35,602 nucleotides of DNA from Planctomycetales bacterium (GCA_022614695.1 JAKEIC010000044.1:1-35602); one strand, 5' to 3'; counted from the first letter of the stretch, positions 7,132 through 15,366 are shown. Notes: generated from the letters alone by a model not told the origin. Translations and numbers: made by a program.

Positions 7132-8523
7132 ATGTCGCGTGGCGCCTGGCTCGTCGGAGCGGGGATGCTGGGCCTCCTGGCGATCCCGCACCTCGGGGCG
7201 CCCGGTCCCCTCGATGCCGGGATCGCGGAGGCCCTCCGGGAGCGGCTGGGCTTCACGCCGGGGTTCCGGGCCGTGCGGATCGAGCCGGGCCGGAGGCTCG
7301 TGCTCCGGGGGGTCTCTCTCGGCGAGGGCGGAACCGGAGAGCCCCCGCCGGCCGAGGTGGCGGAGGTGGAGCTCCCCCTGGACGACCCCTCGCGGGGCCG
7401 GGGGAGCGCGATCCGGCTTCGCGGCGCCCGGATCCGGGCGGAGTCCTCGGAGGCGCTCGCACGCCTCCGGCGCCTCCGCCCCCGCGAGTCCGGGGCTCCG
7501 ATCCCCCGGTTCGAGCTGCGGGACTCGACGATCCTCCTCGCGGGGGGACTGGAGGTCCGGGTCGCGAGGGGGTCCCTCGTGACGGGCGAGGCGGGGGTGA
7601 CGATCCGCCTCGAGGGCACTCTCGCCGGGCCGGGGCTCGAGGGATCCGGGGTCGTGATCGAGACCGACGAGGAGGGGCGCCACCTCGCCGCCCAGGCCGG
7701 GGACCTCCGTTTCCACCCGGCCGGCGTGGAGGTCCGCGTCGAGGACCTGGGTGTGATCGTCCGGTCCGTCGGCGACGGCTCGAGGATCGGGACAGTCCAC
7801 GCGAGCCGGTTCTGGGTCCGCGGGATCCCCGGAGAGGAGATCTCGGCCCAGCTCGGCTCCGACGGGTCGGGCCTCTGGTCTGCGACGGCGATCTCGGGGA
7901 CCCTCGCCGGCGGGACCCTCGCCGGGAGGGCCGCTTACGCCCCCGGGGGGGAGCGTCCCGTCTCGGCCGACCTCTCCCTCCGGGACGCCTCCCTCGCGTG
8001 GGTGCCGCCGCTCCACCTCGGGGGCCGGGCGCCCCTGCGGGGGACCCTCGACCTCCTCCTCGCCGGCCTCGAGTGGGGGCCCGGCGACCTCCGCGGGGAC
8101 CTGACGGCGTCGGCGCGCGATGTCCAGCTCGCCGAGACGCCCCTCTTCCTCGGCCTCCTCTCGGCCGTCCAGTTCCAGGCGGAGTCGCGTCCGGTCTTCG
8201 CCTCGGCCGAGGCCCGCGCGTCGCTCGAGCGGGCGCGGCTCCGGTTCTCGCGGCTCCGGCTCGCGGGGGAGGCCCTCTCTCTCGACCTGGCGGACGGGGG
8301 GACCGTCGGGTGGGACGGGGCGGTGGCGCTCCCCTTCCGAGTGAGCGGCGCCGCGAGCCTGTTCAAGGACCTCCCGATCTTCGGCGAAGTGCTCGGAGCG
8401 ACCGCGAAAGCGGTCCCGATCGAGCTCCGGACCTCCCTCGGCGGCTCGCTCCGAGTCCCCCGTGTCTCGCTCGCGACGGGCCTCCGAATGCCGGGCTCCG
8501 AGGACCCGCCGCGGGGGCGGTAG
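7132..8523 (+). CDS. AsmA-like C-terminal domain protein, membrane-anchored
   Basis: A 463-residue protein with an N-terminal hydrophobic segment (about 4-22) and then an almost wholly beta-rich body of alternating polar and hydrophobic residues with many Gly turns. The last 130 residues follow the AsmA/YhdP/TamB C-terminal pattern. They contain LRGDLTASARDVQL, a structural transition around LFLGLLSAVQF, the basal VSGAASLFKDLPIFGEVLG, and the closing LGGSLRVPRVS, which resembles the family's 'G-x-L-x-x-P-x-V' ending. AsmA-like proteins span the periplasm and help move phospholipids or assemble the outer membrane, which implies a didermic host. The start is ATG 7132, without a Shine-Dalgarno sequence. 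It is monocistronic, diverging from the YIP1-like gene and converging on the helical anchored protein. Confidence 0.75.
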   Translation: MSRGAWLVGAGMLGLLAIPHLGAPGPLDAGIAEALRERLGFTPGFRAVRIEPGRRLVLRGVSLGEGGTGEPPPAEVAEVELPLDDPSRGRGSAIRLRGARIRAESSEALARLRRLRPRESGAPIPRFELRDSTILLAGGLEVRVARGSLVTGEAGVTIRLEGTLAGPGLEGSGVVIETDEEGRHLAAQAGDLRFHPAGVEVRVEDLGVIVRSVGDGSRIGTVHASRFWVRGIPGEEISAQLGSDGSGLWSATAISGTLAGGTLAGRAAYAPGGERPVSADLSLRDASLAWVPPLHLGGRAPLRGTLDLLLAGLEWGPGDLRGDLTASARDVQLAETPLFLGLLSAVQFQAESRPVFASAEARASLERARLRFSRLRLAGEALSLDLADGGTVGWDGAVALPFRVSGAASLFKDLPIFGEVLGATAKAVPIELRTSLGGSLRVPRVSLATGLRMPGSEDPPRGR

Positions 8524-8573
8524 GGCGACTTACCGGCCGAAGTCGAGGCCGGCGAGCCCGAGCCGGACGCCGC

Positions 8574-9215
8574 TCACTTGGACCACTCGTACCAGGGTAG
8601 GTCCACTCCGGAAGCATCGTGGCGGGTCCGCCATTGGACGAGGGCCGAGATCGAGCGGACCTCGTCCAATTCCGCGAGAGCCCGCTCGATGAGGCGGATC
8701 TCCTCCTCGCCGACTTGACGAGCCTTGACCGTGCTCGCGTCGCGGAGCTTCCCACGCCAGCTCTCGAGGTCGTTGTGGAGATGCCCCCGGAATCGGGAGA
8801 CCTCCTGACCCAGCCTCGCCAACTCGGCTCTTTGGATCTCCGACTCGACGCCCGCCGGGACCCTCTCGCCCACACGCCGATCCGCGACGGCGGAGTCCGC
8901 TCCCGGGGTCGGCGTGGACGCGGAGGCGGGCGTCGCGGGTCCCGGTCTTCCCGTCTCGAGAGCCGCGCGGATCCCGCGCAGTTCGTCCCGGATCTCGGCG
9001 AGGAGCGGGGCGAGGCCCGGGTCGGCGACGGCCGCCCCCCGCGGCGCCGCGAGGGCCGGGATCGGAGCCCCGGCCGGGGCGGTCGTCGTCGCCGCGGTCG
9101 TCTCCGGGACGAGGTCGGTCGGCCGCGGGCCGCCCGGGACCAGCGAGGTCGCCGCGAGGAATCCGAGCACCAGGCCCGCGACGGCGATCGCAAGGGCGGC
9201 AGCTAGCGGACGCAC
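8574..9215 (-). CDS. Hypothetical signal-anchored protein with helical C-terminus
   Basis: The function is not recognised. The 213-residue product has a hydrophobic N-terminal anchor (residues 4-25), a Pro/Ala/Thr-rich linker with one short helix (about 66-90, LLAEIRDELRGIRAALE), and a charged, heptad-like helical region at about 120-190 that could form a coiled coil. It ends with a Trp-rich tail (VDLPWYEWSK). GTG 9215 is preceded by GGAGG at an 8-base distance. It lies 42 bases after the DUF4388 gene and is probably the last gene of that minus-strand run. The anchor-linker-helix layout resembles the product of 17748-18596, though no clear sequence identity is visible. The 50 bases to its right-converging neighbour (8524-8573) show nothing notable. 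Confidence 0.75.
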   Translation of the reverse strand: MRPLAAALAIAVAGLVLGFLAATSLVPGGPRPTDLVPETTAATTTAPAGAPIPALAAPRGAAVADPGLAPLLAEIRDELRGIRAALETGRPGPATPASASTPTPGADSAVADRRVGERVPAGVESEIQRAELARLGQEVSRFRGHLHNDLESWRGKLRDASTVKARQVGEEEIRLIERALAELDEVRSISALVQWRTRHDASGVDLPWYEWSK

Positions 9216-9257
9216 GGGACCCCCCTCCTGGAACGATCCCGGCGCCGAGCCGGTTCC

Positions 9258-10016
9258 CTAGACCCTCTCGATGGCGCCCGCCTTCAGCAGCCGGTGCAGG
9301 ATCCGCATCGTCTCGGCCCAGTGGAGCGGCACCTTCGCGAGGATCTCCGATACGCTCTTCTTCCCATCGAGGAGCACCGCCACGCGCTGGTCGGAGTCCA
9401 CGAGTCTCTGGAACCCGCCCTTCTTGTAGAGCATGTCCCGCGCGGAGTGGGTGAACTGGTAGGTCGTCTCGCCGGAGCCGAGCTCCCTCTGGATCTTCTC
9501 GAACTCGAGGTAGGCGTTCTTGGCGTCGCCGAGCAGCTGGCCGAGGCTCCCGGTGAAGGAGAGCGACTTCACCCCCGCCTCGTGCTTCTTCTGGTCGAAC
9601 TCGGCCGACCGGGGGCGGCTCTGGCCCGAGGCGTATTCGTAGCGGGCTCCCGCCCAGAAGTAGAGGTCGGCGAGCTCCGAGAGGGCCTGCTCCCGCACCG
9701 CCGAGAGGACCGCGTCCTCCGTCACGAGCCGCATCGAGATCAGGATCTCCCCGAGGTAGCCCGGGCGGTCCTTCTGCGTCTCGAGTGCCTTGTCGAGGTC
9801 GGCCTTCTTGAACCCGGCGATCCGCATCAGGATCTGCCCGATCGGCGGGGCCTTCCGGTCCCCGATCGAGGTGACCTTCACGCCTCCCGACGCGAAGTCG
9901 AACTCCTTCCACGCCGTCGCGTCGCGGACCCGGAGGATCCCCCAGTACTTCTGGGCCGCGAGGTCCTGGACGATCTCGGAGAGCCGGTTCCGGCTGAGCC
10001 CGCCGCGGTTCTCCAT
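9258..10016 (-). CDS. DUF4388 (PATAN-like) domain protein
   Basis: A 252-residue soluble protein. Residues 10-55 (LSEIVQDLAAQKYWGILRVR and the following acidic and Gly turn) match the start of DUF4388 domains, in which a helix is followed by G-x-L-x-V and a short beta-meander. Residues 58-125 resemble the helical repeat found in type II secretion/pilus ATPase N-termini (IGQILMRIAGFKKADLDKAL, then LGEILISMRLVTEDAVLSAV). The C-terminus (SEILAKVPLHWAETMRILHR) looks like a small winged-helix unit. DUF4388 proteins occur with gliding, pilus and response-regulator systems in Myxococcota and related phyla; the exact role is unknown. ATG 10016 lies 14 bases after the fadJ-like stop and has no Shine-Dalgarno sequence; TAGAAT lies 11 bases before it. 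Confidence 0.82.
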   Translation of the reverse strand: MENRGGLSRNRLSEIVQDLAAQKYWGILRVRDATAWKEFDFASGGVKVTSIGDRKAPPIGQILMRIAGFKKADLDKALETQKDRPGYLGEILISMRLVTEDAVLSAVREQALSELADLYFWAGARYEYASGQSRPRSAEFDQKKHEAGVKSLSFTGSLGQLLGDAKNAYLEFEKIQRELGSGETTYQFTHSARDMLYKKGGFQRLVDSDQRVAVLLDGKKSVSEILAKVPLHWAETMRILHRLLKAGAIERV

Positions 10017-10027
10017 CGGAGGAGCCG

Positions 10028-10033
10028 ATTCTA
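10028..10033 (-). promoter_or_regulatory. -10-like hexamer TAGAAT overlapping the fadJ-like stop
   Basis: On the minus strand TAGAAT lies 11 bases before the ATG of the DUF4388 gene. Its first three bases are the TAG stop of the upstream gene, so chance overlap is possible. The 11-base spacer (CGGCTCCTCCG) contains no ribosome binding site, so an internal promoter producing a leaderless mRNA is one reading. Confidence 0.3.
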
Positions 10034-12196
10034 GCGGCTCGGCCGGCCCGGAGCGAACCCCGCGAGGCTCCCTCCCTTCGCCGCGAGGTCCCCGAGCAGC
10101 GGCGCCGGCCGGAACCGGCGGCCGTGCCGGGCGGCCAGGGTCTCGAGGTCCCGGACCACCGCCCCGAGCCCCCGGGCGTCGGCGAAGGCGCACGGCCCTC
10201 CCGTCCACGGGGCGAACCCGGTTCCGAGGACCATCGCGAGGTCGAGGTCGGAGCCCGAGGCGACGATCCCGTCGGCGAGGGCGTGAGCGGCCTCGTTCAC
10301 GAGGGCGAGCACGCAGCGCTCGCGCATCTCGAGCCGCGGGAGGTCGCGCCGCGGCGGCTTCCCGGCGGCGACGCGGGCCCGGAGCGCCTCGAGGGTGGCC
10401 CGGTCCGGGCGGCGCCTCCCGCGCTCGCCCTTCATGAGCGGGACCGTCGGGTCGAGCTCGGCGAGGAGCTTCGAGGCCTCCCACCGCTCCCCGTACGCCC
10501 CGAGCAGGACGGCCGCCGCCTTCTTCGCGGTCCCGACCCCCACCTCGTGGAGGAGCTCGAGGGGCCCCATCGGCATCCCGAAGTCCCGGAGCGCCGCGTC
10601 GAGCTCCCCGGGGTCCGCCCCCTCCTCGAGCAGGAGCCCCGCCTCGGCCATGTAGGGCCCGAGGAGGCGGTTCACGAGGAACCCGGGACGGTCGGCGACG
10701 ATCACGGGGACCTTCCCGAGCCTCCGCGCGAGCGCCACGGCCTCGGCGACGGCCTCGGGCTCGGTCGCGGGCCCCGGGATCACCTCGACGAGGAGCATCC
10801 GGCGGACGGGGTGGAAGAAGTGGAGGCCGAGGAAGCGCCCGGGGCGCCGGAGCGCGGCGGCGATCTCGCGGATCGGGATCGTCGAGGTGTTGGTGGCGAG
10901 GAGCGGCGGGCGCCCGCGCGCCGGGGCGGCCCCCTCCGCCTCCGCGAGCGCCTTCCGCTTGGCCTCGACCTCCTCGACGATCGCCTCGATCACGACGTCG
11001 GCGCGCCCGAGGCCGAGGAGATCCGTCCGGGGACGGATCCGGCGGAGCAGCGCCTCTCCATCGCGGCGGGGGAGCCGGCGGCGGCGCGCGTCCTCCCGGA
11101 CGATCCGCGCGGCCGCGGCCATCCCCTTCGCGACGAGGGCGGGCGAGACGTCCCGCATGGCCACCGGGATCCCGCGTGACGCGAGGAGATGGGCGATGCC
11201 CGAGCCCATGAGGCCGGCGCCGAGGACGGCCGCCTCGCGCGCCTCCGGCGGGGGCCCCTCCATTCGCTCGAGCGCCTCGTTCCCGGACGACCGGCTGCGG
11301 AGGAACAGCGAGACGAGGTGGTGCGCCACGGGCGTCGCGGCGCACTCCCCGACGAGGCGGGCCTCCTCCTCGTAGCCCCGGGGGCCGGGGGTCGCGAAGC
11401 CCGCCCGGACGGCCGCGAGCGCCTTCGGGGGCGCCGGGTAGAGGCCGCGCGCCTCGCGGGCCACCGCCGCGGCGGCCCGCCGGAAGATCCAGGCCCGGCC
11501 CGGCGGGGTCGCTTCGAGGAGGCGGAGGAGGAGCGGGGGCCGCGCCCGGCGGGGGGGACCGGGCCGCAGCCGCGCGAGGAAGGCCCGCGCCCCCGCGACG
11601 GGGTCCTCGACGGGGACGAGGGCGTCCACAAGGCCGATCCGGAGCGCCTCCTCCGCGCTCAAGTTGTCGCGCCCCGCGAGGATCACGCCGAGCGCGCGCG
11701 AGAGCCCGACCACGCGCGGGAGCCTCTGAGTCCCGCCCAGCCCCGGGAGGATCCCAAGCTTCACCTCGGGAAGCCCGAGCCGCGTGAGGGGCCCGGAGGC
11801 CGCAACCCGGTGGCGGCAGGCGAGCGCCACCTCGAGCCCGCCCCCGAGGCACGCGCCGGCGATCACCGCGACCGTGGGCGGGGCGAGCCGTTCCAGCTCG
11901 AGGAGCACCCCCTGTCCCTCGGCGGCGAGGGTCCGGACCCGGGATCCGGGATCGGGCCCGGAGAGGATCTCCGCCATCTCCTTCAAGTCGGCTCCGGCCA
12001 GGAACGCCCCCGGCGCCTCCGAGACGAGGAGCACGCCGCGGACGTCGCCGCGCCTCGCGAGCTCGGAGAGGATCCGCCGGAAGGCCCCCATCGCCTCGAC
12101 CGTGAGCGTGGGGGGCCCCTTCGCGGGCGCCGCGAAGCGGATCTCGGCGATCCCGTCGGGGCCGACGTCGAGCGCGACGGGCGGGCGCGACGCCAT
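10031..12196 (-). CDS. fadJ: Fatty-acid oxidation multifunctional enzyme (enoyl-CoA hydratase / 3-hydroxyacyl-CoA dehydrogenase), FadJ/FadB type
   Basis: The 721-residue length is close to FadJ/FadB. The N-terminal crotonase domain (about 8-200) has the oxyanion-hole turn GAFLAGADLKEM (63-74) and both hydratase glutamates, in GGGLEV (E122) and LPEVKLGI (E144). The NAD-binding dehydrogenase domain begins with GAGLMGSGIAHLL (326-338). Its catalytic His is in LGLHFFHPV (H462), and the C-terminal dehydrogenase domains follow (VADRPGFLVNRLL, GPLELLHEVG). It hydrates 2-enoyl-CoA and oxidises L-3-hydroxyacyl-CoA in cytoplasmic beta-oxidation. The partner thiolase is not in the window. ATG 12196 overlaps the HAD stop in TGATG, so the two are translationally coupled. 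An acyl-CoA synthetase encoded at 25278-27164 could feed it. Confidence 0.95.
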   Translation of the reverse strand: MASRPPVALDVGPDGIAEIRFAAPAKGPPTLTVEAMGAFRRILSELARRGDVRGVLLVSEAPGAFLAGADLKEMAEILSGPDPGSRVRTLAAEGQGVLLELERLAPPTVAVIAGACLGGGLEVALACRHRVAASGPLTRLGLPEVKLGILPGLGGTQRLPRVVGLSRALGVILAGRDNLSAEEALRIGLVDALVPVEDPVAGARAFLARLRPGPPRRARPPLLLRLLEATPPGRAWIFRRAAAAVAREARGLYPAPPKALAAVRAGFATPGPRGYEEEARLVGECAATPVAHHLVSLFLRSRSSGNEALERMEGPPPEAREAAVLGAGLMGSGIAHLLASRGIPVAMRDVSPALVAKGMAAAARIVREDARRRRLPRRDGEALLRRIRPRTDLLGLGRADVVIEAIVEEVEAKRKALAEAEGAAPARGRPPLLATNTSTIPIREIAAALRRPGRFLGLHFFHPVRRMLLVEVIPGPATEPEAVAEAVALARRLGKVPVIVADRPGFLVNRLLGPYMAEAGLLLEEGADPGELDAALRDFGMPMGPLELLHEVGVGTAKKAAAVLLGAYGERWEASKLLAELDPTVPLMKGERGRRRPDRATLEALRARVAAGKPPRRDLPRLEMRERCVLALVNEAAHALADGIVASGSDLDLAMVLGTGFAPWTGGPCAFADARGLGAVVRDLETLAARHGRRFRPAPLLGDLAAKGGSLAGFAPGRPSR

Positions 12197-12810
12197 CAGG
12201 CGGCGACCGGCACCCCGCGCGCCGCGAGGTCCTCGCGCAGCCCCGGGACGCCCCGGAACACGATCCCCGGGATCCCCACGTCGGCCGCCCCGGCGACGTT
12301 CCCCTCGAGGTCGTCCACGAAGAGCGCCTCGGCCGGCCGGCAGCCGGCGGCATCGAGCGCCGCGCGGAAGATCCCCGGCTCGGGCTTGCGCGAGCCGACC
12401 TCGTGCGAGGCGACGACCGCGCGGAAGGCCCCGAGGATCGGGAACGCCCGCCTCAGGTGCTCGTAGTGGAGCGCGTTCGTGTTGGTGACCGCGACGAGCG
12501 GGATCTGCGGCGCCAGCTCGCGCACGAGCGCCTCCGCCTCGGGGTAGGGGTCGAACACGTCGTTCCATGCGGCGGCGAAGGCGTCCGCCGGGACCGAGGT
12601 CCCGAACGCGGCGTTCAGGAGCGAGAGAAACTCGGCGGCCGAGTACCGGCCCTTGTGGAACAGCCCGTCGAGCGGAGACCCGAGGAAGGCGCGCTCGACG
12701 TCCTCCGGCATGCGGCCCGTCGCAGCGGCGAGGTTCCCGAGGAGTCGCGACTGGCTCCACCGGATCACGACGTTCCCGATGTCGAGGAGGAGCGCTCGGG
12801 GGGGGATCAA
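12196..12810 (-). CDS. HAD-superfamily hydrolase, YihX-like
   Basis: The roughly 204-residue HAD-IA phosphatase has motif I LLLDIGNVVI (nucleophile D10), the helical cap, motif II VAVTNTNALHYEH, motif III SRKPEPGIF (Lys) and motif IV ALFVDDLEGNV. The DxGNV and TNTNxxH signatures are those of the YihX alpha-glucose-1-phosphatase group. The start is uncertain. TTG 12810 gives the usual family N-terminus (M-I-P-P-R-A-L-L-L-D), but the frame stays open upstream through the palindromic element, offering ATG 12870 (with GAGAG about 5 bases before it) and ATG 12927. TTG is preferred because the extra residues are encoded by repeat DNA. The stop overlaps the fadJ-like start. The substrate is unknown. 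Confidence 0.87.
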   Translation of the reverse strand: MIPPRALLLDIGNVVIRWSQSRLLGNLAAATGRMPEDVERAFLGSPLDGLFHKGRYSAAEFLSLLNAAFGTSVPADAFAAAWNDVFDPYPEAEALVRELAPQIPLVAVTNTNALHYEHLRRAFPILGAFRAVVASHEVGSRKPEPGIFRAALDAAGCRPAEALFVDDLEGNVAGAADVGIPGIVFRGVPGLREDLAARGVPVAA

Positions 12811-12912
12811 CCGCGGAGACGCCGAGCGCGCGGAGAGGACAGAATCAGGATCTTGGTGCTCGTATCTCATCCATCTCTCTAGTGCCCTTGCGACCTCTGC
12901 GCCTCTGCGGTT
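12809..12912. repeat. Palindromic intergenic element (imperfect inverted repeat, about 104 bases)
   Basis: The left arm AACCGCGGAGACGCCGAG (12809-12826) and the reverse complement of the right arm 12895-12912, AACCGCAGAGGCGCAGAG, agree at 15 of 18 positions. The interior is clearly less GC-rich than the surrounding genes and includes CAGAATCAGGATCTTGG and CATCCATCTCTCTAG. The element fills the gap between the cdaA stop (12924) and the HAD gene. Arms of the 'CTCTGCGNCTCTGCGGTT' kind are, from memory, common interspersed repeats in environmental bacterial genomes; this was not checked. It could be a REP- or MITE-like relic, a structured RNA, or a terminator region for cdaA. Confidence 0.7.
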
Positions 12913-12923
12913 AGTAACCTCGG

Positions 12924-13706
12924 TCAACTGGCCGCGCGCGTGAGCCTCTCGGCGCGCTTCACGTTCTCGGTGAGGAGCTCCCGCAGGATCCGGCGCAGGC
13001 TCTCCCGGTCGAGGTCCTGCTCCAGGTGCCCTCGCACCCCGACCGAGATCTTCCCGGTCTCCTCGGAGACGACGACCGTCACCGCGTCGGTCTCCTCGGT
13101 AAGCCCCAGCGCCGCGCGGTGCCTCGTGCCGAGCCGCTTGCTCACCTCGGGGTTCTCGCTCAGCGGGAAGAGGCAGCCCGCGGCGGCGAGGCGCTCGTTC
13201 TGGATCACGACGGCGCCGTCGTGGAGCGCGCTCCCCGGCCAGAAGATCGTGTCGAGGAGGTCCGAGCTCACCTCGGCGTCGAGCGAGACGCCTCCCTCGA
13301 CGTAGGTGCCGAGCCCGATCTCCCTCTCGACGGCGATGAGAGCCCCGATCTTGTCCTTCGAGAGGTGCGCGACGGCCTTCACGACCTCCTCGACCATCGT
13401 GGACTCCCCCCGCAGGAACTTCCCGACGAAGGGGTTCTGCCCGAGCCGCATGAGGCCCCGCCGGAGCTCCGGCTGGAAGAGGACGACGAGCGCGAAGAGC
13501 GAGACGGTGAGGAACTCCTTCAGGAGGAAATCAATCTCCTGGAGCCGGAGGCGTTGGGTGACGGCGAAGACGACGACGAAGGCGATCCCGAGCAGGAGCA
13601 CGAGGCCCTTCAGGATCCCCGCGCCGCGGGTCCCCTGGAGGAACCGGAGGACGGCGTAGATCGCGGCGAAGAGTATCGCGATCTCGATCGCGTCGCGGAG
13701 AGTCAC
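12924..13706 (-). CDS. cdaA: Diadenylate cyclase CdaA
   Basis: The 260-residue enzyme condenses two ATP into the second messenger c-di-AMP. Three membrane helices (about 6-23, 30-49, 62-78) precede a DisA_N (DAC) domain at about 80-240. The catalytic motifs are present: ALHDGAVVI (DGA at 163-165) and GTRHRAALG (RHR at 195-197), along with the family's FQPELRRGL after the last helix. The start is GTG 13706, 9 bases after the folP stop. AGG lies near it, and TATAGT (13715-13720) lies 8 bases upstream. The Firmicutes partners cdaR and glmM are absent; a folP-cdaA pairing is seen outside the Firmicutes. c-di-AMP controls K+ and osmolyte transport, and a TrkA_C-bearing channel-like gene lies 1.6 kb away. 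Confidence 0.96.
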   Translation of the reverse strand: MTLRDAIEIAILFAAIYAVLRFLQGTRGAGILKGLVLLLGIAFVVVFAVTQRLRLQEIDFLLKEFLTVSLFALVVLFQPELRRGLMRLGQNPFVGKFLRGESTMVEEVVKAVAHLSKDKIGALIAVEREIGLGTYVEGGVSLDAEVSSDLLDTIFWPGSALHDGAVVIQNERLAAAGCLFPLSENPEVSKRLGTRHRAALGLTEETDAVTVVVSEETGKISVGVRGHLEQDLDRESLRRILRELLTENVKRAERLTRAAS

Positions 13707-13715
13707 GCGCGCCTA

Positions 13716-14576
13716 CTATAGCACCCCGTCCGACCGCAGGGCCGCCGCGACCCGCACGGCCCGCGCCGCCGCCCGCACGTCGTGGACGCGGACCACGAGC
13801 GCTCCTCGCAGGACGCAGGCCGCGACCGCCGCGAGCGTCCCTTCGAGGCGCTCCCCGACGGGCAGGTCGAGGAGCGCCCCGAGGAAGCTCTTCCGCGAGG
13901 GACCGACCAGGATCGGCCGGCCGATGGAGCGGAGCTCCCCGAGCCGGCGCAGGATCTCGAGGTTGTGCTCGAGGGTCTTGCCGAACCCTATCCCGGGATC
14001 CACGAGGAGCTGCTCGCGCGCGATCCCCGCCGCGACCGCCGCCTCGACCCGCTCGCGGAGGAAGGCGGCGACCTCGGCGACGACCTCTCCGTAGCGCGGC
14101 GCGGCCTGCATCGTCCGGGGCTCCCCTTGCATGTGCATGAGCACGAGGGCGCCTCCCGCGCGGGCGAGGACGCCGGCCATCGCGGGGTCGCCGCGGAGCG
14201 CGGTCACGTCGTTCACCATCGCCGCCCCCGCCTCGAGCGCCGCGGCGGCGACCGAGGCCTTGCTGGTGTCCACGGAGATCGGCACCGCCACGTCCCGGGC
14301 GAGCGCGCGGATCACGGGGATCACCCGCGCGCGCTCCTCGGCCTCGGGGACGGGCGCGGACCCGGGCCGCGTGGACTCGCCTCCCACGTCGAGGAGGTCG
14401 GCCCCCTCCTCGGCCATCGCGCGGCCGCGCGCGACCGCCGCGGCGGGGTCGAGGAAGCGGCCCCCGTCCGAGAAGGAGTCGGGGGTGACGTTGAGGATCC
14501 CCTGAACCCAGGGGCGGGGTCCGAGGGGGACTTCCCGCCCGCGGAGTCGCAGGACGAACCCCTCCGCCACGCGCAC
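13716..14576 (-). CDS. folP: Dihydropteroate synthase
   Basis: The 286-residue TIM-barrel enzyme joins 7,8-dihydropterin pyrophosphate with p-aminobenzoate in folate synthesis. The hallmark motifs are present: GILNVTPDSFSDGG (26-39, the pterin-binding first loop), DVGGESTRPGSAPV (63-76), the SVDTSKASVA strand, VNDVTALRGD, the LLVDPGIGFGKTLEHN loop, and GPSRKSFLG, where the Lys/Ser contact the substrates. The first 20 residues are a short extension. GTG 14576 begins MRVAEGF; a GTG two codons downstream (V3) is also possible. Only 12 bases separate it from the upstream lipoprotein gene and 9 from cdaA, so co-transcription is very likely. Confidence 0.97.
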   Translation of the reverse strand: MRVAEGFVLRLRGREVPLGPRPWVQGILNVTPDSFSDGGRFLDPAAAVARGRAMAEEGADLLDVGGESTRPGSAPVPEAEERARVIPVIRALARDVAVPISVDTSKASVAAAALEAGAAMVNDVTALRGDPAMAGVLARAGGALVLMHMQGEPRTMQAAPRYGEVVAEVAAFLRERVEAAVAAGIAREQLLVDPGIGFGKTLEHNLEILRRLGELRSIGRPILVGPSRKSFLGALLDLPVGERLEGTLAAVAACVLRGALVVRVHDVRAAARAVRVAAALRSDGVL

Positions 14577-14588
14577 GCCCCCGGGTCG

Positions 14589-15263
14589 CTACCTCGGCGC
14601 GACCTTGAAGTCGTCGAAGCTCGCCACCGCGTCGGCCTTCGTCCAGAGCCCCACGCGGCCCGCCGCGAACGACTCGTCCTTCATCCCGAGGAGGGGCTGC
14701 CCGTCGAAGGAGCAGGTGATCTGCGCGCCCCGGGCCTCGACGCCGATCGTGTGCCACTCATCCGTCGTTCCCGCCACCCGGGCGCTCCCGAGCTGCTCGC
14801 GCTTGCCCGCGACGACCCGATAGACGCGGAAGTTCTCCTCGAGCGGGTTCCAGCGGCAGAGGTAGTAGTTCGCGGGGTCCCGGTAGCGGAAGAGCGGACC
14901 CCCGCCCCGGTCCTCGGGGTCCGCGACGCGCGCGAGCGCCTTCACGTGCACCGAGAGGGAGAAGTCGCCGGTGTCGGCGGTGCGAGCGACGGCCAGGTTG
15001 AAGTGCGACTCGCGGAACTCGGTCGCGACCTGCGTGAGAACCTGCCTCGGGGACGGCGCGCCCGGGTCGACCTCGACGACCCACTTCCCCGCGACGGCGC
15101 CCGCGGGGGTCGCCGGCACCTCGAAGTCCGCCGGGGTGGCGCCGACCGCGTCGGCCTCGAAACTCCAGGTCCGCGGCCCCTCGAGCCTCGTCCCGCCGCA
15201 GCCAGCGACAGCCGCCGCGAACGCGATCGCCCCGACGATCCCGGTCTTGCCCGATGGGCTCAT
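14589..15263 (-). CDS. Lipoprotein with LamG/DUF1080-like beta-sandwich
   Basis: The 224-residue product has a lipoprotein signal with AAAVAGC as lipobox (C22). The body is a predicted jelly-roll. It includes the pattern RYRDPANYYLCRW, LEENFRVYRVVAGKREQL, EWHTIGVEARGAQITCSFDG and a closing GRVGLWTKADAVASFDDFKV, all typical of LamG/DUF1080 (3-keto-disaccharide hydrolase-like) domains. Such proteins usually bind or process saccharides at the periplasmic or outer membrane face. Catalytic residues cannot be assigned here. ATG 15263 has GGGAGGG 5 bases upstream and sits directly before the signal sequence. It leads the folP-cdaA run and diverges from the channel-like gene across 103 bases. Confidence 0.82.
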   Translation of the reverse strand: MSPSGKTGIVGAIAFAAAVAGCGGTRLEGPRTWSFEADAVGATPADFEVPATPAGAVAGKWVVEVDPGAPSPRQVLTQVATEFRESHFNLAVARTADTGDFSLSVHVKALARVADPEDRGGGPLFRYRDPANYYLCRWNPLEENFRVYRVVAGKREQLGSARVAGTTDEWHTIGVEARGAQITCSFDGQPLLGMKDESFAAGRVGLWTKADAVASFDDFKVAPR

Positions 15264-15350
15264 GCGGACCCTCCCCCGCGCGGGCCGGCCATGCTGGCGG
15301 CCGCGGGGGGGGGCTGTCAACCGGGGGGAGCCGCTTCCGCGACGCCCCCC

Positions 15351-15356
15351 TATAAT
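15351..15356 (+). promoter_or_regulatory. Perfect -10 hexamer TATAAT upstream of the channel/TrkA-like gene
   Basis: TATAAT is embedded in C-rich sequence (CCCCCCTATAATCGCC) and ends 10 bases before GTG 15367. Expected transcription would begin at or within a few bases of the start codon, and there is no Shine-Dalgarno sequence in the spacer. A perfect -10 box is unlikely by chance in such GC-rich DNA. No convincing -35 box is seen at 16-18 bases; TGTCAA at about 15314 is too far away. Confidence 0.6.
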
Positions 15357-15366
15357 CGCCCGGGCC

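Noticed and set aside
10124-12466. Several long plus-strand frames opposite the fadJ-like and HAD genes
   Set aside because: They are compositionally biased shadows; the minus strand has complete hydratase, dehydrogenase and HAD motifs.
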